64,000 nt of DNA from Dysgonomonas sp. 521 (GTDB lineage Bacteria; Bacteroidota; Bacteroidia; Bacteroidales; Dysgonomonadaceae): positions 1 through 64,000 of the forward strand of contig NZ_QVMO01000013.1 in NCBI RefSeq assembly GCF_010501055.1, read 5' to 3'. The notes under the pieces are model-generated. The model ran no database searches. It had not been told where the DNA came from and saw nothing but the letters and a program-made list of their open reading frames with translations. A program made the position numbers and the translations under genes. Below, piece after piece: positions 37,096 to 46,335 of this stretch (its first letter is position 1; every line of letters begins with the position of its first letter).

Positions 37096-38553
37096 CTATT
37101 TGCTCATATTCAAAGCAATACGAGCTTCCACTTCCCATGTACGTATTCTATCTTTATATGTGTTGTGCGCATTCATTTTCACTATGTCGAGCGATGCGTC
37201 GGAGTTATCGTCCCAGCGGCGGCACAAGTACAGTACGTCATATATGCGCCCAATCTGGTATTCCCGCGAAAAATATAACCCTAAGGCATAATCTTCGCCA
37301 TAACTTGTGTTCGGCACTTTTATCTCTCTCAGTACCGGTGTGTAGAACGCGCGCGGAGCACCCAGGCCGTTTATGCGAAGCGCGTTGTTGCGTCCGTTTT
37401 CGGGCGTCCATTCTTTATGGTCTATGATTCCCGGAGGAATCATCTTCATGTCAAAATCCGTTAGCATGTACGTTCCTACCACCATAGCACAGTTTTGCGC
37501 ATAGAAGGCGTCTACTATTTTCTGTAATGTATTTTCGTCAGAATAGACATCATCACTATCCAGTTGTACAGCGAATTTTCCACATTCGGGATGATGTACC
37601 CCGGCATTCCAGCAACCGCCGATACCCAGTTCCTTGTTTTCGGGTATAACATGTACCAGGCGTTCGTCCGATGAGAATTTACCGATGGCCTCGGTGGTTC
37701 CGTCTGTAGAATAATTATCGACGACAATAAGGTTGAACTTGAAATTTGTTTTCTGGCTCAATACCGATTTTATAGCGTCCGATATTGTCCTGATACGGTT
37801 CCTTACAGGGATGATGACAGAAGCCTCATATTTGAAGTCGGCCTTGTCGAATTCTACTTTTTTGAATTGGGGAGCCAGATATGCACCTATTCTTTTCAGA
37901 TGGTCGGTACATGCCTGTTCCATTTCTATTTGCATATCCCGGTTTTTAGGATCTACATAATCAAATATTTTTTCGCCGCTTTTGCGGGTGTCGTTTTCTA
38001 TTTCAGAATAGAGATATTCGTTGATATGTACCAGTTCAGCTTCTTGTGAAACCTTCAACCGAAGGTCGTATAAGCCTGCAAATTTATATTCCGCATCCAT
38101 TTTCGCCGCGGCCTTCTTTAGTTCCTTAGATTTGTAGATCAGTACTGAGCCAAAGTTGAAGTCGTCACGGAGGCTTCCTTTCTGATAGGCTATTACCGGA
38201 TTGTTTTTCTTTTCATTGTTCGCTATCTGGTAATGGTCGGCATAAACCAATCCTGCACCGGAGTCTTTTGCTATCTGTAACATACGGTCTAAAGCAAACA
38301 TTCCGAGGCGTAAATCAGCGGACTTGGTGTATATCAAGGTATACTCCGCATCAGCTTTCGATGCTATTTTCTTTATAGTAGCAGTAGAGCGCAGAGAATC
38401 AATGTCGATCGCTTCGCATCCGTCAACGCTTTCCTTGCATCCGCTGTCTGCCAGCAGGTATATTTTGTTTACGAGGGTTGATTCTCTCAGCGATGCTATA
38501 GTTTCTTTTACCTGGTTTGTACTTTGAAAAGGTATAAAACAATTTATTTTCAT
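37096..38553 (-). CDS. two-domain family 2 glycosyltransferase
   Basis: A 485-residue soluble protein. The C-terminal half (about 235-485) is a GT-A glycosyltransferase: ASVIIPVRNRIRTISDAIKS, VVDNYSTDGTTEAI and the DxD-type LDSDDVYSDE, plus SYGEDYALG. The N-terminal half (about 1-225) resembles a second GT-A fold (FIPFQSTNQVKETIASL, YADHYQ) but lacks a clear DxD and may be non-catalytic. There are no membrane segments. It stands between namZ and DUF4922 in the salvage cluster. A link to sugar-nucleotide chemistry with DUF4922 is inferred from position only. It could instead glycosylate surface proteins. Confidence 0.82.
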   Translation of the reverse strand: MKINCFIPFQSTNQVKETIASLRESTLVNKIYLLADSGCKESVDGCEAIDIDSLRSTATIKKIASKADAEYTLIYTKSADLRLGMFALDRMLQIAKDSGAGLVYADHYQIANNEKKNNPVIAYQKGSLRDDFNFGSVLIYKSKELKKAAAKMDAEYKFAGLYDLRLKVSQEAELVHINEYLYSEIENDTRKSGEKIFDYVDPKNRDMQIEMEQACTDHLKRIGAYLAPQFKKVEFDKADFKYEASVIIPVRNRIRTISDAIKSVLSQKTNFKFNLIVVDNYSTDGTTEAIGKFSSDERLVHVIPENKELGIGGCWNAGVHHPECGKFAVQLDSDDVYSDENTLQKIVDAFYAQNCAMVVGTYMLTDFDMKMIPPGIIDHKEWTPENGRNNALRINGLGAPRAFYTPVLREIKVPNTSYGEDYALGLYFSREYQIGRIYDVLYLCRRWDDNSDASLDIVKMNAHNTYKDRIRTWEVEARIALNMSK

Positions 38554-38563
38554 GTTGTATTTT

Positions 38564-38640
38564 GGTTTTTTCGGTTTTTTCGGTTTTTTCGGTTTATGAT
38601 TTATAATTTATAATTCATAATTCATAATTCATAATTCATA
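38564..38640. repeat. 9-bp and 7-bp tandem repeats
   Basis: GGTTTTTTC is repeated three and a half times at 38564-38595. ATTCATA is then repeated four times at 38613-38640. They fill the 103-bp gap between the namZ stop and the GT2 start, just upstream of the GT2 ATG. Copy-number change could alter spacing or expression. Confidence 0.7.
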
Positions 38641-38656
38641 ATTTATAACTGGGTTA

Positions 38657-39823
38657 TTACTCTTCATATAATAAGTAAGGTTTGCGCTGTACTTTAAATT
38701 TTTCCACATCGCTTTTCCACATTGCTTTTATTTCGTCCGCCGTTTTTCCCTGAATAATCATATTGCGGACATAGCTCACTCCGATTAGCTTTTCGAAGAA
38801 CGAAGTGAAAAATTTGTCGCCCATTCCCAGGTTCTTGTATGCGTCTATTATATACGATAGGTCTATGCCTTTATTATAAATATCCTCATCGGGTATATTT
38901 CTGAGGTCAACACCATAACATTTTTGATTCAGTAACGGCGGATTCTTTGCTCCGGGTATGCTCCTCGGTGTAAAGCTAAATGTGTAACCCTTCATTCTCG
39001 GGTGTCCGTATGCCTGAAACGGAAAAGATGTGCCACGCCCCAGGCTCACAGGAGTGCCTTCGAACAGGCAGGTGGATGGGTACAGGTATATCGATTTCAT
39101 ATTCGGCAGGTTGGGAGAAGGGGCTATCGGTACTTGATACATTGTGCGGTGCGTATAATTTCTGCATTTTACGACAGTGAGGTCGCATGCCCTGTTGTAC
39201 GAGAGCCAGTGTTCTCCGTTTACCATCAGGGCCAGTTCACCCAAGGTCATTCCATGCACAACCGGTATTGGAAGCCCGCCTACCCCCGACTTGTATTTCA
39301 TATCCAGTATAGGGCCGTCTACATAGTGCCCGTTTGGGTTGGGGCGGTCGAGTACGATGAATTTTTTATTGTATTCGGCGCAGACGTCCATAAGCCTTAC
39401 CATTGTGATATAATAGGTGTAAAACCGGAGCCCTACATCCTGAACGTCGAAAACCATTACATCGAACGAGTCCATCGATTCTTTGCTTGGCTTTCGGCTT
39501 TTACCGTCATATAGAGACCTTATGGGTATACCCGTTTTTTTGTCTACCGAGCTTGAAACATGCTCCCCTGCATCGGCATTCCCTCTGAAGCCATGTTCGG
39601 GTGAAAAGATTGTAGTAACATTTATTCCATCGCCAACCAACATATCCAGCAGATGTTTATTGCCGACTATGCCTGTATGATTAGAGTGCAAAGCGACACG
39701 TTTGCCCTTCAATAACGGATAGTATTCGTCTGTGAATTCTGCTCCGACCAGAACAGCATTGTTTTGCCCATAGATATTGAGGATAAAGAGCAATAAAAAA
39801 GTTGTATTTAATAATCTTTTCAT
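38657..39823 (-). CDS. namZ: exported exo-beta-N-acetylmuramidase NamZ, second copy
   Basis: A 388-residue protein with a cleavable signal peptide (MKRLLNTTFLLLFILNIYGQ) and the DUF1343 motifs: GKRVALHSNHTGIVGNK, TIFSPEHGFRGNADAGEHV, VMVFDVQDVGLRFYTYYIT and VLDRPNPNGHYVDGP. It lacks the lipobox Cys of the 31551-32786 copy, so it is probably soluble in the periplasm or secreted. It is first in the minus-strand salvage run. Two NamZ enzymes with different anchoring could act on different chain lengths or on different sides of the outer membrane. Confidence 0.92.
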   Translation of the reverse strand: MKRLLNTTFLLLFILNIYGQNNAVLVGAEFTDEYYPLLKGKRVALHSNHTGIVGNKHLLDMLVGDGINVTTIFSPEHGFRGNADAGEHVSSSVDKKTGIPIRSLYDGKSRKPSKESMDSFDVMVFDVQDVGLRFYTYYITMVRLMDVCAEYNKKFIVLDRPNPNGHYVDGPILDMKYKSGVGGLPIPVVHGMTLGELALMVNGEHWLSYNRACDLTVVKCRNYTHRTMYQVPIAPSPNLPNMKSIYLYPSTCLFEGTPVSLGRGTSFPFQAYGHPRMKGYTFSFTPRSIPGAKNPPLLNQKCYGVDLRNIPDEDIYNKGIDLSYIIDAYKNLGMGDKFFTSFFEKLIGVSYVRNMIIQGKTADEIKAMWKSDVEKFKVQRKPYLLYEE

Positions 39824-39945
39824 ACTATAATCTTGTTTTCAAAGTCTGTATGGAAACTCGCATGGTAAAATTATCATGTGCTTTGGCGAATTGTTATTCA
39901 TGCTCGTTTTCATAGTTCAATTCTTTGATTCTTTAATTAAAACAC

Positions 39946-39953
39946 CAAAGATA
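39946..39953 (-). promoter_or_regulatory. putative -7 promoter element of the salvage run
   Basis: The minus strand reads TATCTTTG, matching TAnnTTTG, about 123 bp before the namZ ATG at 39823. A second match, TATATTTG, lies at 40007-40014. Neither has a clear -33 TTTG. Confidence 0.42.
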
Positions 39954-40405
39954 AAAGATTAGAGGCTATTATAGTTCAGTGGTTTTTATTTTATTGGATT
40001 CTTTGACAAATATAAGTGGATATATTTGAATAATAAACACCGGGATTGGAATAAAATATTTAAATTAACAATAATTTATAGTTATATACATATATTTACA
40101 ATTAAGTATTTGCTTTTTCTTTTTAGTTGCTTTGTATGTGGTTTATTCCTGTTTTTATTCCCTTGTATTTGATTGTTTGCTGCTGTATTTATAGTGTATT
40201 ATCTTAATAAAACTGAATATATGTAACTAAATATAAAAATGTGGAGTTTGCTTTATTTTGTTTAATAGTATTAATACATTATATATGAATACTTTGTGTT
40301 TATTTTCTATTAATGTCAGCTTGTTATTAATATTAAAATATGTAAATGAAATGCAATAAAATATAAAATAACCGAATAACTCGAAAAAGATATATAAAAA
40401 CCTTA

Positions 40406-40413
40406 TATATTTG
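40406..40413 (+). promoter_or_regulatory. putative -7 promoter element of the metallophosphatase gene
   Basis: TATATTTG matches TAnnTTTG, 63 bp before the ATG at 40476. No -33 TTTG is visible at the expected distance. Confidence 0.42.
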
Positions 40414-40475
40414 TAATGCTCAAGTAGTGGAACGTGAACTTAATTGTTCTTTAAACAGTGACAAAGCCTATTTCT

Positions 40476-42335
40476 ATGAAGAACTTATCTTTTTATTTAT
40501 CTGTTTTCATTCTTTCTTTTTCCCTTTTATCTGCAACTCCGGTAAAGGGACAGGGGTTTCGCTTTGCCTTAATCACCGATCTGCATATAACAAAAGACTC
40601 ATTAGCATATAATGATTTAAGTAGAAGTGTCAGGCAGATAAATAACACTCCTGATATCAGTTTTGTTTTGGTTACAGGAGATTTGACGGAAGAAGGAGAC
40701 AGGGCTTCCCTGCAAAAAGTAAAAGACCAGCTGGATCAACTAAAAGTAAAATATTATATTGTATCCGGTAATCATGAAACAAAGTGGAGTGAGTCAGGCT
40801 CTACAGATTTTGGGCATATATTCGGAAGCGAAAGATTTAAATTCCAACATGGCGGATATACATTCTTAGGCTTTGGTACAGGGCCTATCATCCGTATGAT
40901 GGACGGGCATGTGGCTCCGCAGGATATTTCATGGCTTAAAGAAGAGTTTTCGTCAGCTAAGGCAGGTACTCCTTTTGTGCTGGTGACGCATTATCCGTTG
41001 CAGGATGGCGACGTTGACAACTGGTACGAGGTAACTGACCTTGCCCGAAACTACAACGTCAAAGTCTTCTTGGGCGGGCATTACCATAGCAACAGGATGT
41101 TGTCTTATGACGGCATTCCCGGCATACTGAACCGTTCTAATTTAAGGGATAAAGCTGATGGGCTTGGAGGTTATTCATTGTATGATGTTACCAACGACTC
41201 GATTATCGTATACGAACAGAAAATAGGGCAGGAACCTCGCAAATGGGGTGGCTACTCATTGAATGAACAATATTATACAGCCGATAATTCATCTTATAAG
41301 CGCCCTTCAGATTCTGTAAATCATATTTATCCCCAGGTAAAGGTATCATGGATTACAAAAATAGGTAATACGATCTATTCTTCCCCTGTAGTGTATAAAG
41401 ATAAAGTTTATGTAGGCGACGATGCCGGAGTGCTAACCTGCTTGTCGCTAAAGGATGGAAAGGAAATCTGGTCTTATAAGTCGGATAATAGGATAGTAGG
41501 TACTCCTGCCGCTGAAAATGATGTGGTTGTATTTGGATCGGCAGATAAGAATATTTATGGCGTAGACGCGAATACGGGGAAACAGATATGGAAATATCCG
41601 GCCCGGGAAGCTGTACTTGGTGCAGTAACCATAGAAAACGGTATCGCCTATATTGGTGCCAGCGACCATACGATGAGAGCCTTGGATATTAAGACCGGCA
41701 GCCTTGTTTGGGAATATGCGGGGGTAAAAGGATATATTGAAACCCGCCCTCTGCTGTACCAGGATAAAGTGATTTTCGGAGCATGGGACAATAATATGTA
41801 CGCATTGGACAAGCAGACCGGAAACCTGTTGTGGAAATGGGACGGAGGATTGACCAGAATGCATTTTTCACCTGCCGCGGTTTGGCCGGTAGCTGCTCAC
41901 GGTAAAGTATTCTTTACCGCGCCCGACAGAGTGATGACCGCCTTAGATGCAAATACAGGAGAAACAATCTGGCGGACAAAGGAATCTATGGTCAGGGAGA
42001 CAATCGGATTGTCAGCGGATGAATCCAGACTATACAGCAAGACCATGCAGGACAGTGTGGTTTGTTATTCAGCTACAAGTAATGCCCCTGAAAAGATATG
42101 GTCGGTAAATGTGGCATACGGATACGATCATGCGCCATCTATGCCTGTAGAAAAGGACAGTGTAGTATTCGGGAGTACAAAAAATGGTTTGATCTTCGCT
42201 TTGGATGCAAAAAGCGGAAGGCTGCTGTGGAAACATAAAATAGGAAATTCATTAATAAATACAGTTGTGCCGTTGAGTGGCAAAGGATGTGTATTTACTT
42301 CGAGTGAAGGTATCGTAGGCTTATTGAACAACTGA
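40476..42335 (+). CDS. exported calcineurin-like metallophosphatase fused to a PQQ-like beta-propeller
   Basis: A 619-residue protein from the ATG at 40476; a GTG 18 bp upstream is in frame but less likely. Signal peptide MKNLSFYLSVFILSFSLL...VKGQ. The metallophosphoesterase domain (about 25-260) has all metal motifs: LITDLHI (DxH), LVTGDLTEEGD (GDxxD type), VSGNHET (GNHE), VTHYPL and LGGHYHSN (GHxH). A beta-propeller (about 280-619) follows, with blades such as DGKEIWSYKSD, TGKQIWKYPA and SGRLLWKHKIG. The substrate is unknown. Placement beside SusC/SusD and NamZ suggests removal of phosphate from imported envelope fragments, perhaps wall teichoic or phospho-sugar material. Confidence 0.86.
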   Translation: MKNLSFYLSVFILSFSLLSATPVKGQGFRFALITDLHITKDSLAYNDLSRSVRQINNTPDISFVLVTGDLTEEGDRASLQKVKDQLDQLKVKYYIVSGNHETKWSESGSTDFGHIFGSERFKFQHGGYTFLGFGTGPIIRMMDGHVAPQDISWLKEEFSSAKAGTPFVLVTHYPLQDGDVDNWYEVTDLARNYNVKVFLGGHYHSNRMLSYDGIPGILNRSNLRDKADGLGGYSLYDVTNDSIIVYEQKIGQEPRKWGGYSLNEQYYTADNSSYKRPSDSVNHIYPQVKVSWITKIGNTIYSSPVVYKDKVYVGDDAGVLTCLSLKDGKEIWSYKSDNRIVGTPAAENDVVVFGSADKNIYGVDANTGKQIWKYPAREAVLGAVTIENGIAYIGASDHTMRALDIKTGSLVWEYAGVKGYIETRPLLYQDKVIFGAWDNNMYALDKQTGNLLWKWDGGLTRMHFSPAAVWPVAAHGKVFFTAPDRVMTALDANTGETIWRTKESMVRETIGLSADESRLYSKTMQDSVVCYSATSNAPEKIWSVNVAYGYDHAPSMPVEKDSVVFGSTKNGLIFALDAKSGRLLWKHKIGNSLINTVVPLSGKGCVFTSSEGIVGLLNN

Positions 42336-42847
42336 GCTGACAGGCATTGGGCGGATTATAAAACAGGACCTAACTTAAATTAAATATTTGTATAACCCCT
42401 ATAAAATTATCTTATGAAAAAAATACGTTAAACCTAAATTAATCTTCAGATCTTCTCATGTTTTAGTACTTAGTATATGAATCAAAAGTAAGCTTGAAAA
42501 AAGAAAAGAACTACAGTCAAAGAAAAACTATTATGATAAAAATAAAGCAAAATATATCAACTTTTTATACCGTTTTTGCACCTGCAAATTTGGTGATTAG
42601 CTGTATTTTGCTAAAGAGAGAAAAGAAAGAGACTAATCTCATTAAACCCATTTTCGGAAGGGCAAATATTTGGAAGACAATATTTGTTCCGGAATTCTAT
42701 TTGTCTAAATCTTAGTTCGTGCAACAGTCTTGTTGTGTGAATTAGGGTTTTATTGTATTAAAGAAACGGTGTTCCGTTTATACGCAAAAGTTAATCTTCG
42801 ATTCATATTAGTTAGAAAAAAAGTATCAAATTAATAAACAAAGTATT
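42336..42847. other. 512-bp leader region before the SusC-like gene
   Basis: AT-rich, no convincing gene. A 73-codon frame (42494-42715) begins with TTG, has no good ribosome binding site and resembles nothing I know. Long leaders are usual before SusC genes and can hold sRNA or antitermination signals, but I see no defined structure. Confidence 0.5.
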
Positions 42848-45800
42848 ATGAATAACTCTAAAAAACACAGAAAAACACTGTCGAAGAAGATTCTTTGTTT
42901 GTTGGCTATCGGACTGGTTTATTCGTCCTTAGGGTATAGCTATGCCTATGGTTCGCCGGAATCAAAAGGTATAATGGAACAACAACAAACAAAAATTACA
43001 GTTCAGGGAAAGGTCGTTGACTCTAAAGGCGAGCCGCTTATCGGAGTAAGTGTGACCGTAAAGGGAACAACCAATGGTACTCTCACTGATATTGATGGTA
43101 ATTACACAATAAATACTACATCTGATGCTACTTTGACATTTTCGTATGTTGGTTACAAACAGCAGGCTTTTGTTGTTGGCACCAGAAACGCGATAAATGT
43201 GACAATGGAAGAAGATTCTACAATGATGTCGGAGGTAGTAGTCGTAGGATATGGAGCACAAAAGAAAGAAAACCTTACAGGTGCGGTAGCATCGGTAGAT
43301 ATAGGCAAAACGTTGGAGAGCCGTCCTATTGCCGACGTCGGTCGTGGATTGCAGGGTTCGGTTCCCGGTCTTTCTGTTGTTATCCCGAATGGGGAAGTAG
43401 GTTCTGATCCGGTAATGAAAATCCGTGGGCAGATCGGTTCTATCCAGGGTAACGCTAATCCATTAATTTTGCTCGATAACGTGGAAATACCTAGTATACA
43501 GATGATCAATCCGGATGATATAGAATCTATATCAGTATTGAAGGATGCGGCATCATCATCTATCTATGGAGCAAAAGCTGCTTTCGGTGTAATCCTGATT
43601 ACAACAAAAAAAGGAGCTAAATCGGAGAAAATATCTGTTCAGTACTCAAACAATTTCTCATGGGCAAAAGCTGCTACTGATATAAATATGGCCGGTATCG
43701 ACGGGCTTGAATATTCTATGCAGGCAGCAGAGCGTGTGGGTAGTTCGGTTACCGGAGCTTTCTTCCTTTTAGATAGAGCCAGCTTGGAAAGAGCTAGAGA
43801 ATGGCAGGCTACCTATGGTGGCAAAGTAGGCCCTAATGATCCTGTAGTATATGGCCGCGACTGGTATCTGAGCGGATCCAGCAAAATGGGAGTTCGTCTT
43901 TATAACGCTTATGATCACCTTATCGAGGACTGGTCGCCAACACAGACTCATAATCTGTCAGTTAGTGGTACTACCGGTAAGACTACATTCAATGTTAACT
44001 TAGGATACTTCGATCAGGATGGTATGAATAAAGCAGCTAAAAAAGATAATTTCAGACGTTACAATGCAGCTGCGCGTGTTAATACCGAGATTAATAAATA
44101 CGTATCGGTTCGGGCAGGACTTTTGTTCTCACAGCGTACAAAGAGTTATCCGTTTGTAAGTACGTCCACTACTGCTGACGCATGGTATTACATGTATCGT
44201 TGGGGACCATTACAACCTTACGGCACTGACGAACAAGGCAGGGTAATGAGAAGTCCGGCTCAGGAATTTTCCCAGGCTAATACCGCTACCCAACAATATA
44301 ATTATACAAATGTAAATATTGGCGCTACAGTTAACATTCTTAAGGGATGGACTCTGGATGCCGATTATACATTCTCCAATAATGAATATTTGTGGGACAG
44401 GCCGGGTATGAGATATACTGCGTTGAACAGCTGGGGTGGTGCTATTGACAGGCTCGATGCCAGTGGCAATCAGTATTACGTCAACAGTGCTGGAGAAGTG
44501 GTGCCGGAAGGAACTCCGGGTGCGATGCTGGCCAAACAGCTGGTGCATGAAACATATACATCCAAAGGCTATGCTATGAATGACATAATCTACCGTCGTT
44601 CGGAGAATACACAACAAGGAACGTCCAATGTATATACTACATACAATCTTAATGTAGCTAATGATCATACATTCAAAGCTATGGTTGGGTTGAACTGGGT
44701 AAAATGGAAGAAAAAATATAACTGGTCTCAGAAGACAGAAATACTGGATTTTAACAATCCTCAGTTCGATTTGGCCTCAGGAGTTCAGACTACTGGCGGT
44801 GGTACAGAGTGGGAATCTCAGTTAGGTTATTTCGGTCGTTTGAATTATATGTTCAAAGACAGGTATCTGTTAGAAGCGAATATCCGTTACGACGGTTCTT
44901 CTAAATTCCCTAAAGACCTGAAATGGCGTTGGTTCCCTTCTTTCTCGGCAGGATGGGTAGTATCCAATGAAGCCTTTATGAAACCTTTAGACCCTGTATT
45001 GAGCTTTATGAAGTTGAGAGGATCATGGGGATCTATCGGAGACCAGTCTGTAGCTTCCAATTTATATGTCTCTACGCTTTCTTATGCTCAAACGACATGG
45101 CTCAACGGCTCAACTAAATTTGGTAGATTTTCAACTCCTAATGCTGTAGACCAATATATTACATGGCAGAATATAGAAACACTGGATTTTGGTGCTGATT
45201 TACGTTTCTGGAAAGACAAAGTGGGCTTAACTTTTGACTGGTATCAGCGATATACACGCGATATGATTACTCCTGGTGTTTCCCTGCCTGCAACATTTGG
45301 CGCTCCGGTTCCGGTTGGTAACTATGGAGAATTGAGAACAAGGGGATGGGAATTAACAGTCGACCTCAATCACCGTTTTGACAATGGTATTGGTATCAAT
45401 CTGATGGCAACCGTTTCCGACGCCACCAGTTATATCACAGATTATCCCGAAGGAGCCTTTAAGAATATTACGAATACATGGACCTATTATAATGGAAAAC
45501 GTTATGGAGATATATATGGCTATAAGACAGCCGGTTTATATCAGAAGGACGACTTTGTATATGGAGCCGATGGAAAAATTGAAACGATCGTAGTGGACGG
45601 AGTTACAATGAACAAACTGAAAGGAGATAATCCTGTTTATCAGCCGAAACTTCAGAATTCAAACAATTTCATTTTTGGACCGGGTGATGTTAAATTTGTA
45701 GACATAGACGGTGACGGAAGAGTAGATAACGGAAGCGGTTCTGCCGACGATCCGGGAGATATGGTTGTAATCGGTAATTCAACCCCTCGCTATAATTATG

Positions 45801-46324
45801 GCTTCCGCATAGGTGGAGACTATAAAGGCTTCGACGTATCATTGTTCTTCCAGGGTGTTGGAAAACGCGATATATGGGGTGGCGGTGGTCTGGCAATACC
45901 GGGCTTCAATACAGCCGATGGTGCTATGCCTCAGACGTTCGCCGGAGATTTCTGGACAGAAGAAAATACAAATGCATTCTATCCACGTCCTTACAATCAG
46001 GCAAATGCGAATAATACAAATAATATGCAGGTACAGTCTCGCTACTTGTTGAACATGGCCTATCTAAGGCTTAAGAATGTTACATTAGGCTATTCCCTGC
46101 CTGCAAATATTATCAGGAAGGCTTATCTGACAAATGCGCGTGTGTACATGTCTTTGGAAAATATTGCGACATGGGACAACCTGAGAGGATTGCCTATCGA
46201 CCCTGAAGTTGTTACCGGTTACTCAATGTGGGATACCGTAAACAGTAACTATAACTCGGGACGTACAGGGGTAGGTGCCCCATTGTTTAAAAATGTTTCG
46301 TTTGGTGTTCAGCTAACATTCTAA
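42848..46324 (+). CDS. SusC/RagA-family TonB-dependent outer-membrane transporter
   Basis: A 1158-residue outer-membrane importer. A signal region (about 1-40) is followed by a CarboxypepD_reg-like domain (about 50-135: QGKVVDSKGEPLIGVSVTVK), a TonB-box-like EVVVVGYGAQKKENLTGA, a plug domain (to about 250, with LKDAASSSIYGAKAAFGVIL) and a 22-strand barrel ending LFKNVSFGVQLTF with the terminal Phe. It pairs with the SusD gene 11 bp downstream. There is no STN domain, so no direct anti-sigma signalling. Given the surrounding NamZ, AmpG, MurQ and amidase genes, its cargo is probably peptidoglycan fragments, but that is inference. Confidence 0.95.
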   Translation: MNNSKKHRKTLSKKILCLLAIGLVYSSLGYSYAYGSPESKGIMEQQQTKITVQGKVVDSKGEPLIGVSVTVKGTTNGTLTDIDGNYTINTTSDATLTFSYVGYKQQAFVVGTRNAINVTMEEDSTMMSEVVVVGYGAQKKENLTGAVASVDIGKTLESRPIADVGRGLQGSVPGLSVVIPNGEVGSDPVMKIRGQIGSIQGNANPLILLDNVEIPSIQMINPDDIESISVLKDAASSSIYGAKAAFGVILITTKKGAKSEKISVQYSNNFSWAKAATDINMAGIDGLEYSMQAAERVGSSVTGAFFLLDRASLERAREWQATYGGKVGPNDPVVYGRDWYLSGSSKMGVRLYNAYDHLIEDWSPTQTHNLSVSGTTGKTTFNVNLGYFDQDGMNKAAKKDNFRRYNAAARVNTEINKYVSVRAGLLFSQRTKSYPFVSTSTTADAWYYMYRWGPLQPYGTDEQGRVMRSPAQEFSQANTATQQYNYTNVNIGATVNILKGWTLDADYTFSNNEYLWDRPGMRYTALNSWGGAIDRLDASGNQYYVNSAGEVVPEGTPGAMLAKQLVHETYTSKGYAMNDIIYRRSENTQQGTSNVYTTYNLNVANDHTFKAMVGLNWVKWKKKYNWSQKTEILDFNNPQFDLASGVQTTGGGTEWESQLGYFGRLNYMFKDRYLLEANIRYDGSSKFPKDLKWRWFPSFSAGWVVSNEAFMKPLDPVLSFMKLRGSWGSIGDQSVASNLYVSTLSYAQTTWLNGSTKFGRFSTPNAVDQYITWQNIETLDFGADLRFWKDKVGLTFDWYQRYTRDMITPGVSLPATFGAPVPVGNYGELRTRGWELTVDLNHRFDNGIGINLMATVSDATSYITDYPEGAFKNITNTWTYYNGKRYGDIYGYKTAGLYQKDDFVYGADGKIETIVVDGVTMNKLKGDNPVYQPKLQNSNNFIFGPGDVKFVDIDGDGRVDNGSGSADDPGDMVVIGNSTPRYNYGFRIGGDYKGFDVSLFFQGVGKRDIWGGGGLAIPGFNTADGAMPQTFAGDFWTEENTNAFYPRPYNQANANNTNNMQVQSRYLLNMAYLRLKNVTLGYSLPANIIRKAYLTNARVYMSLENIATWDNLRGLPIDPEVVTGYSMWDTVNSNYNSGRTGVGAPLFKNVSFGVQLTF

Positions 46325-46335
46325 AATTGATTATT

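Larger units (their letters stand above)
39824..40475. other. 652-bp divergent, AT-rich control region
   Basis: No gene is visible. It separates the minus-strand salvage run from the metallophosphatase and SusC/SusD genes on the plus strand. Candidate -7 elements for both directions are listed separately. No regulator gene is adjacent, so control may come from elsewhere in the genome. Confidence 0.6.

Noticed and set aside
42494..42715. A 73-codon open frame before the SusC gene
   Set aside because: Starts with TTG, no ribosome binding site, no family resemblance; lies in a typical long SusC leader.
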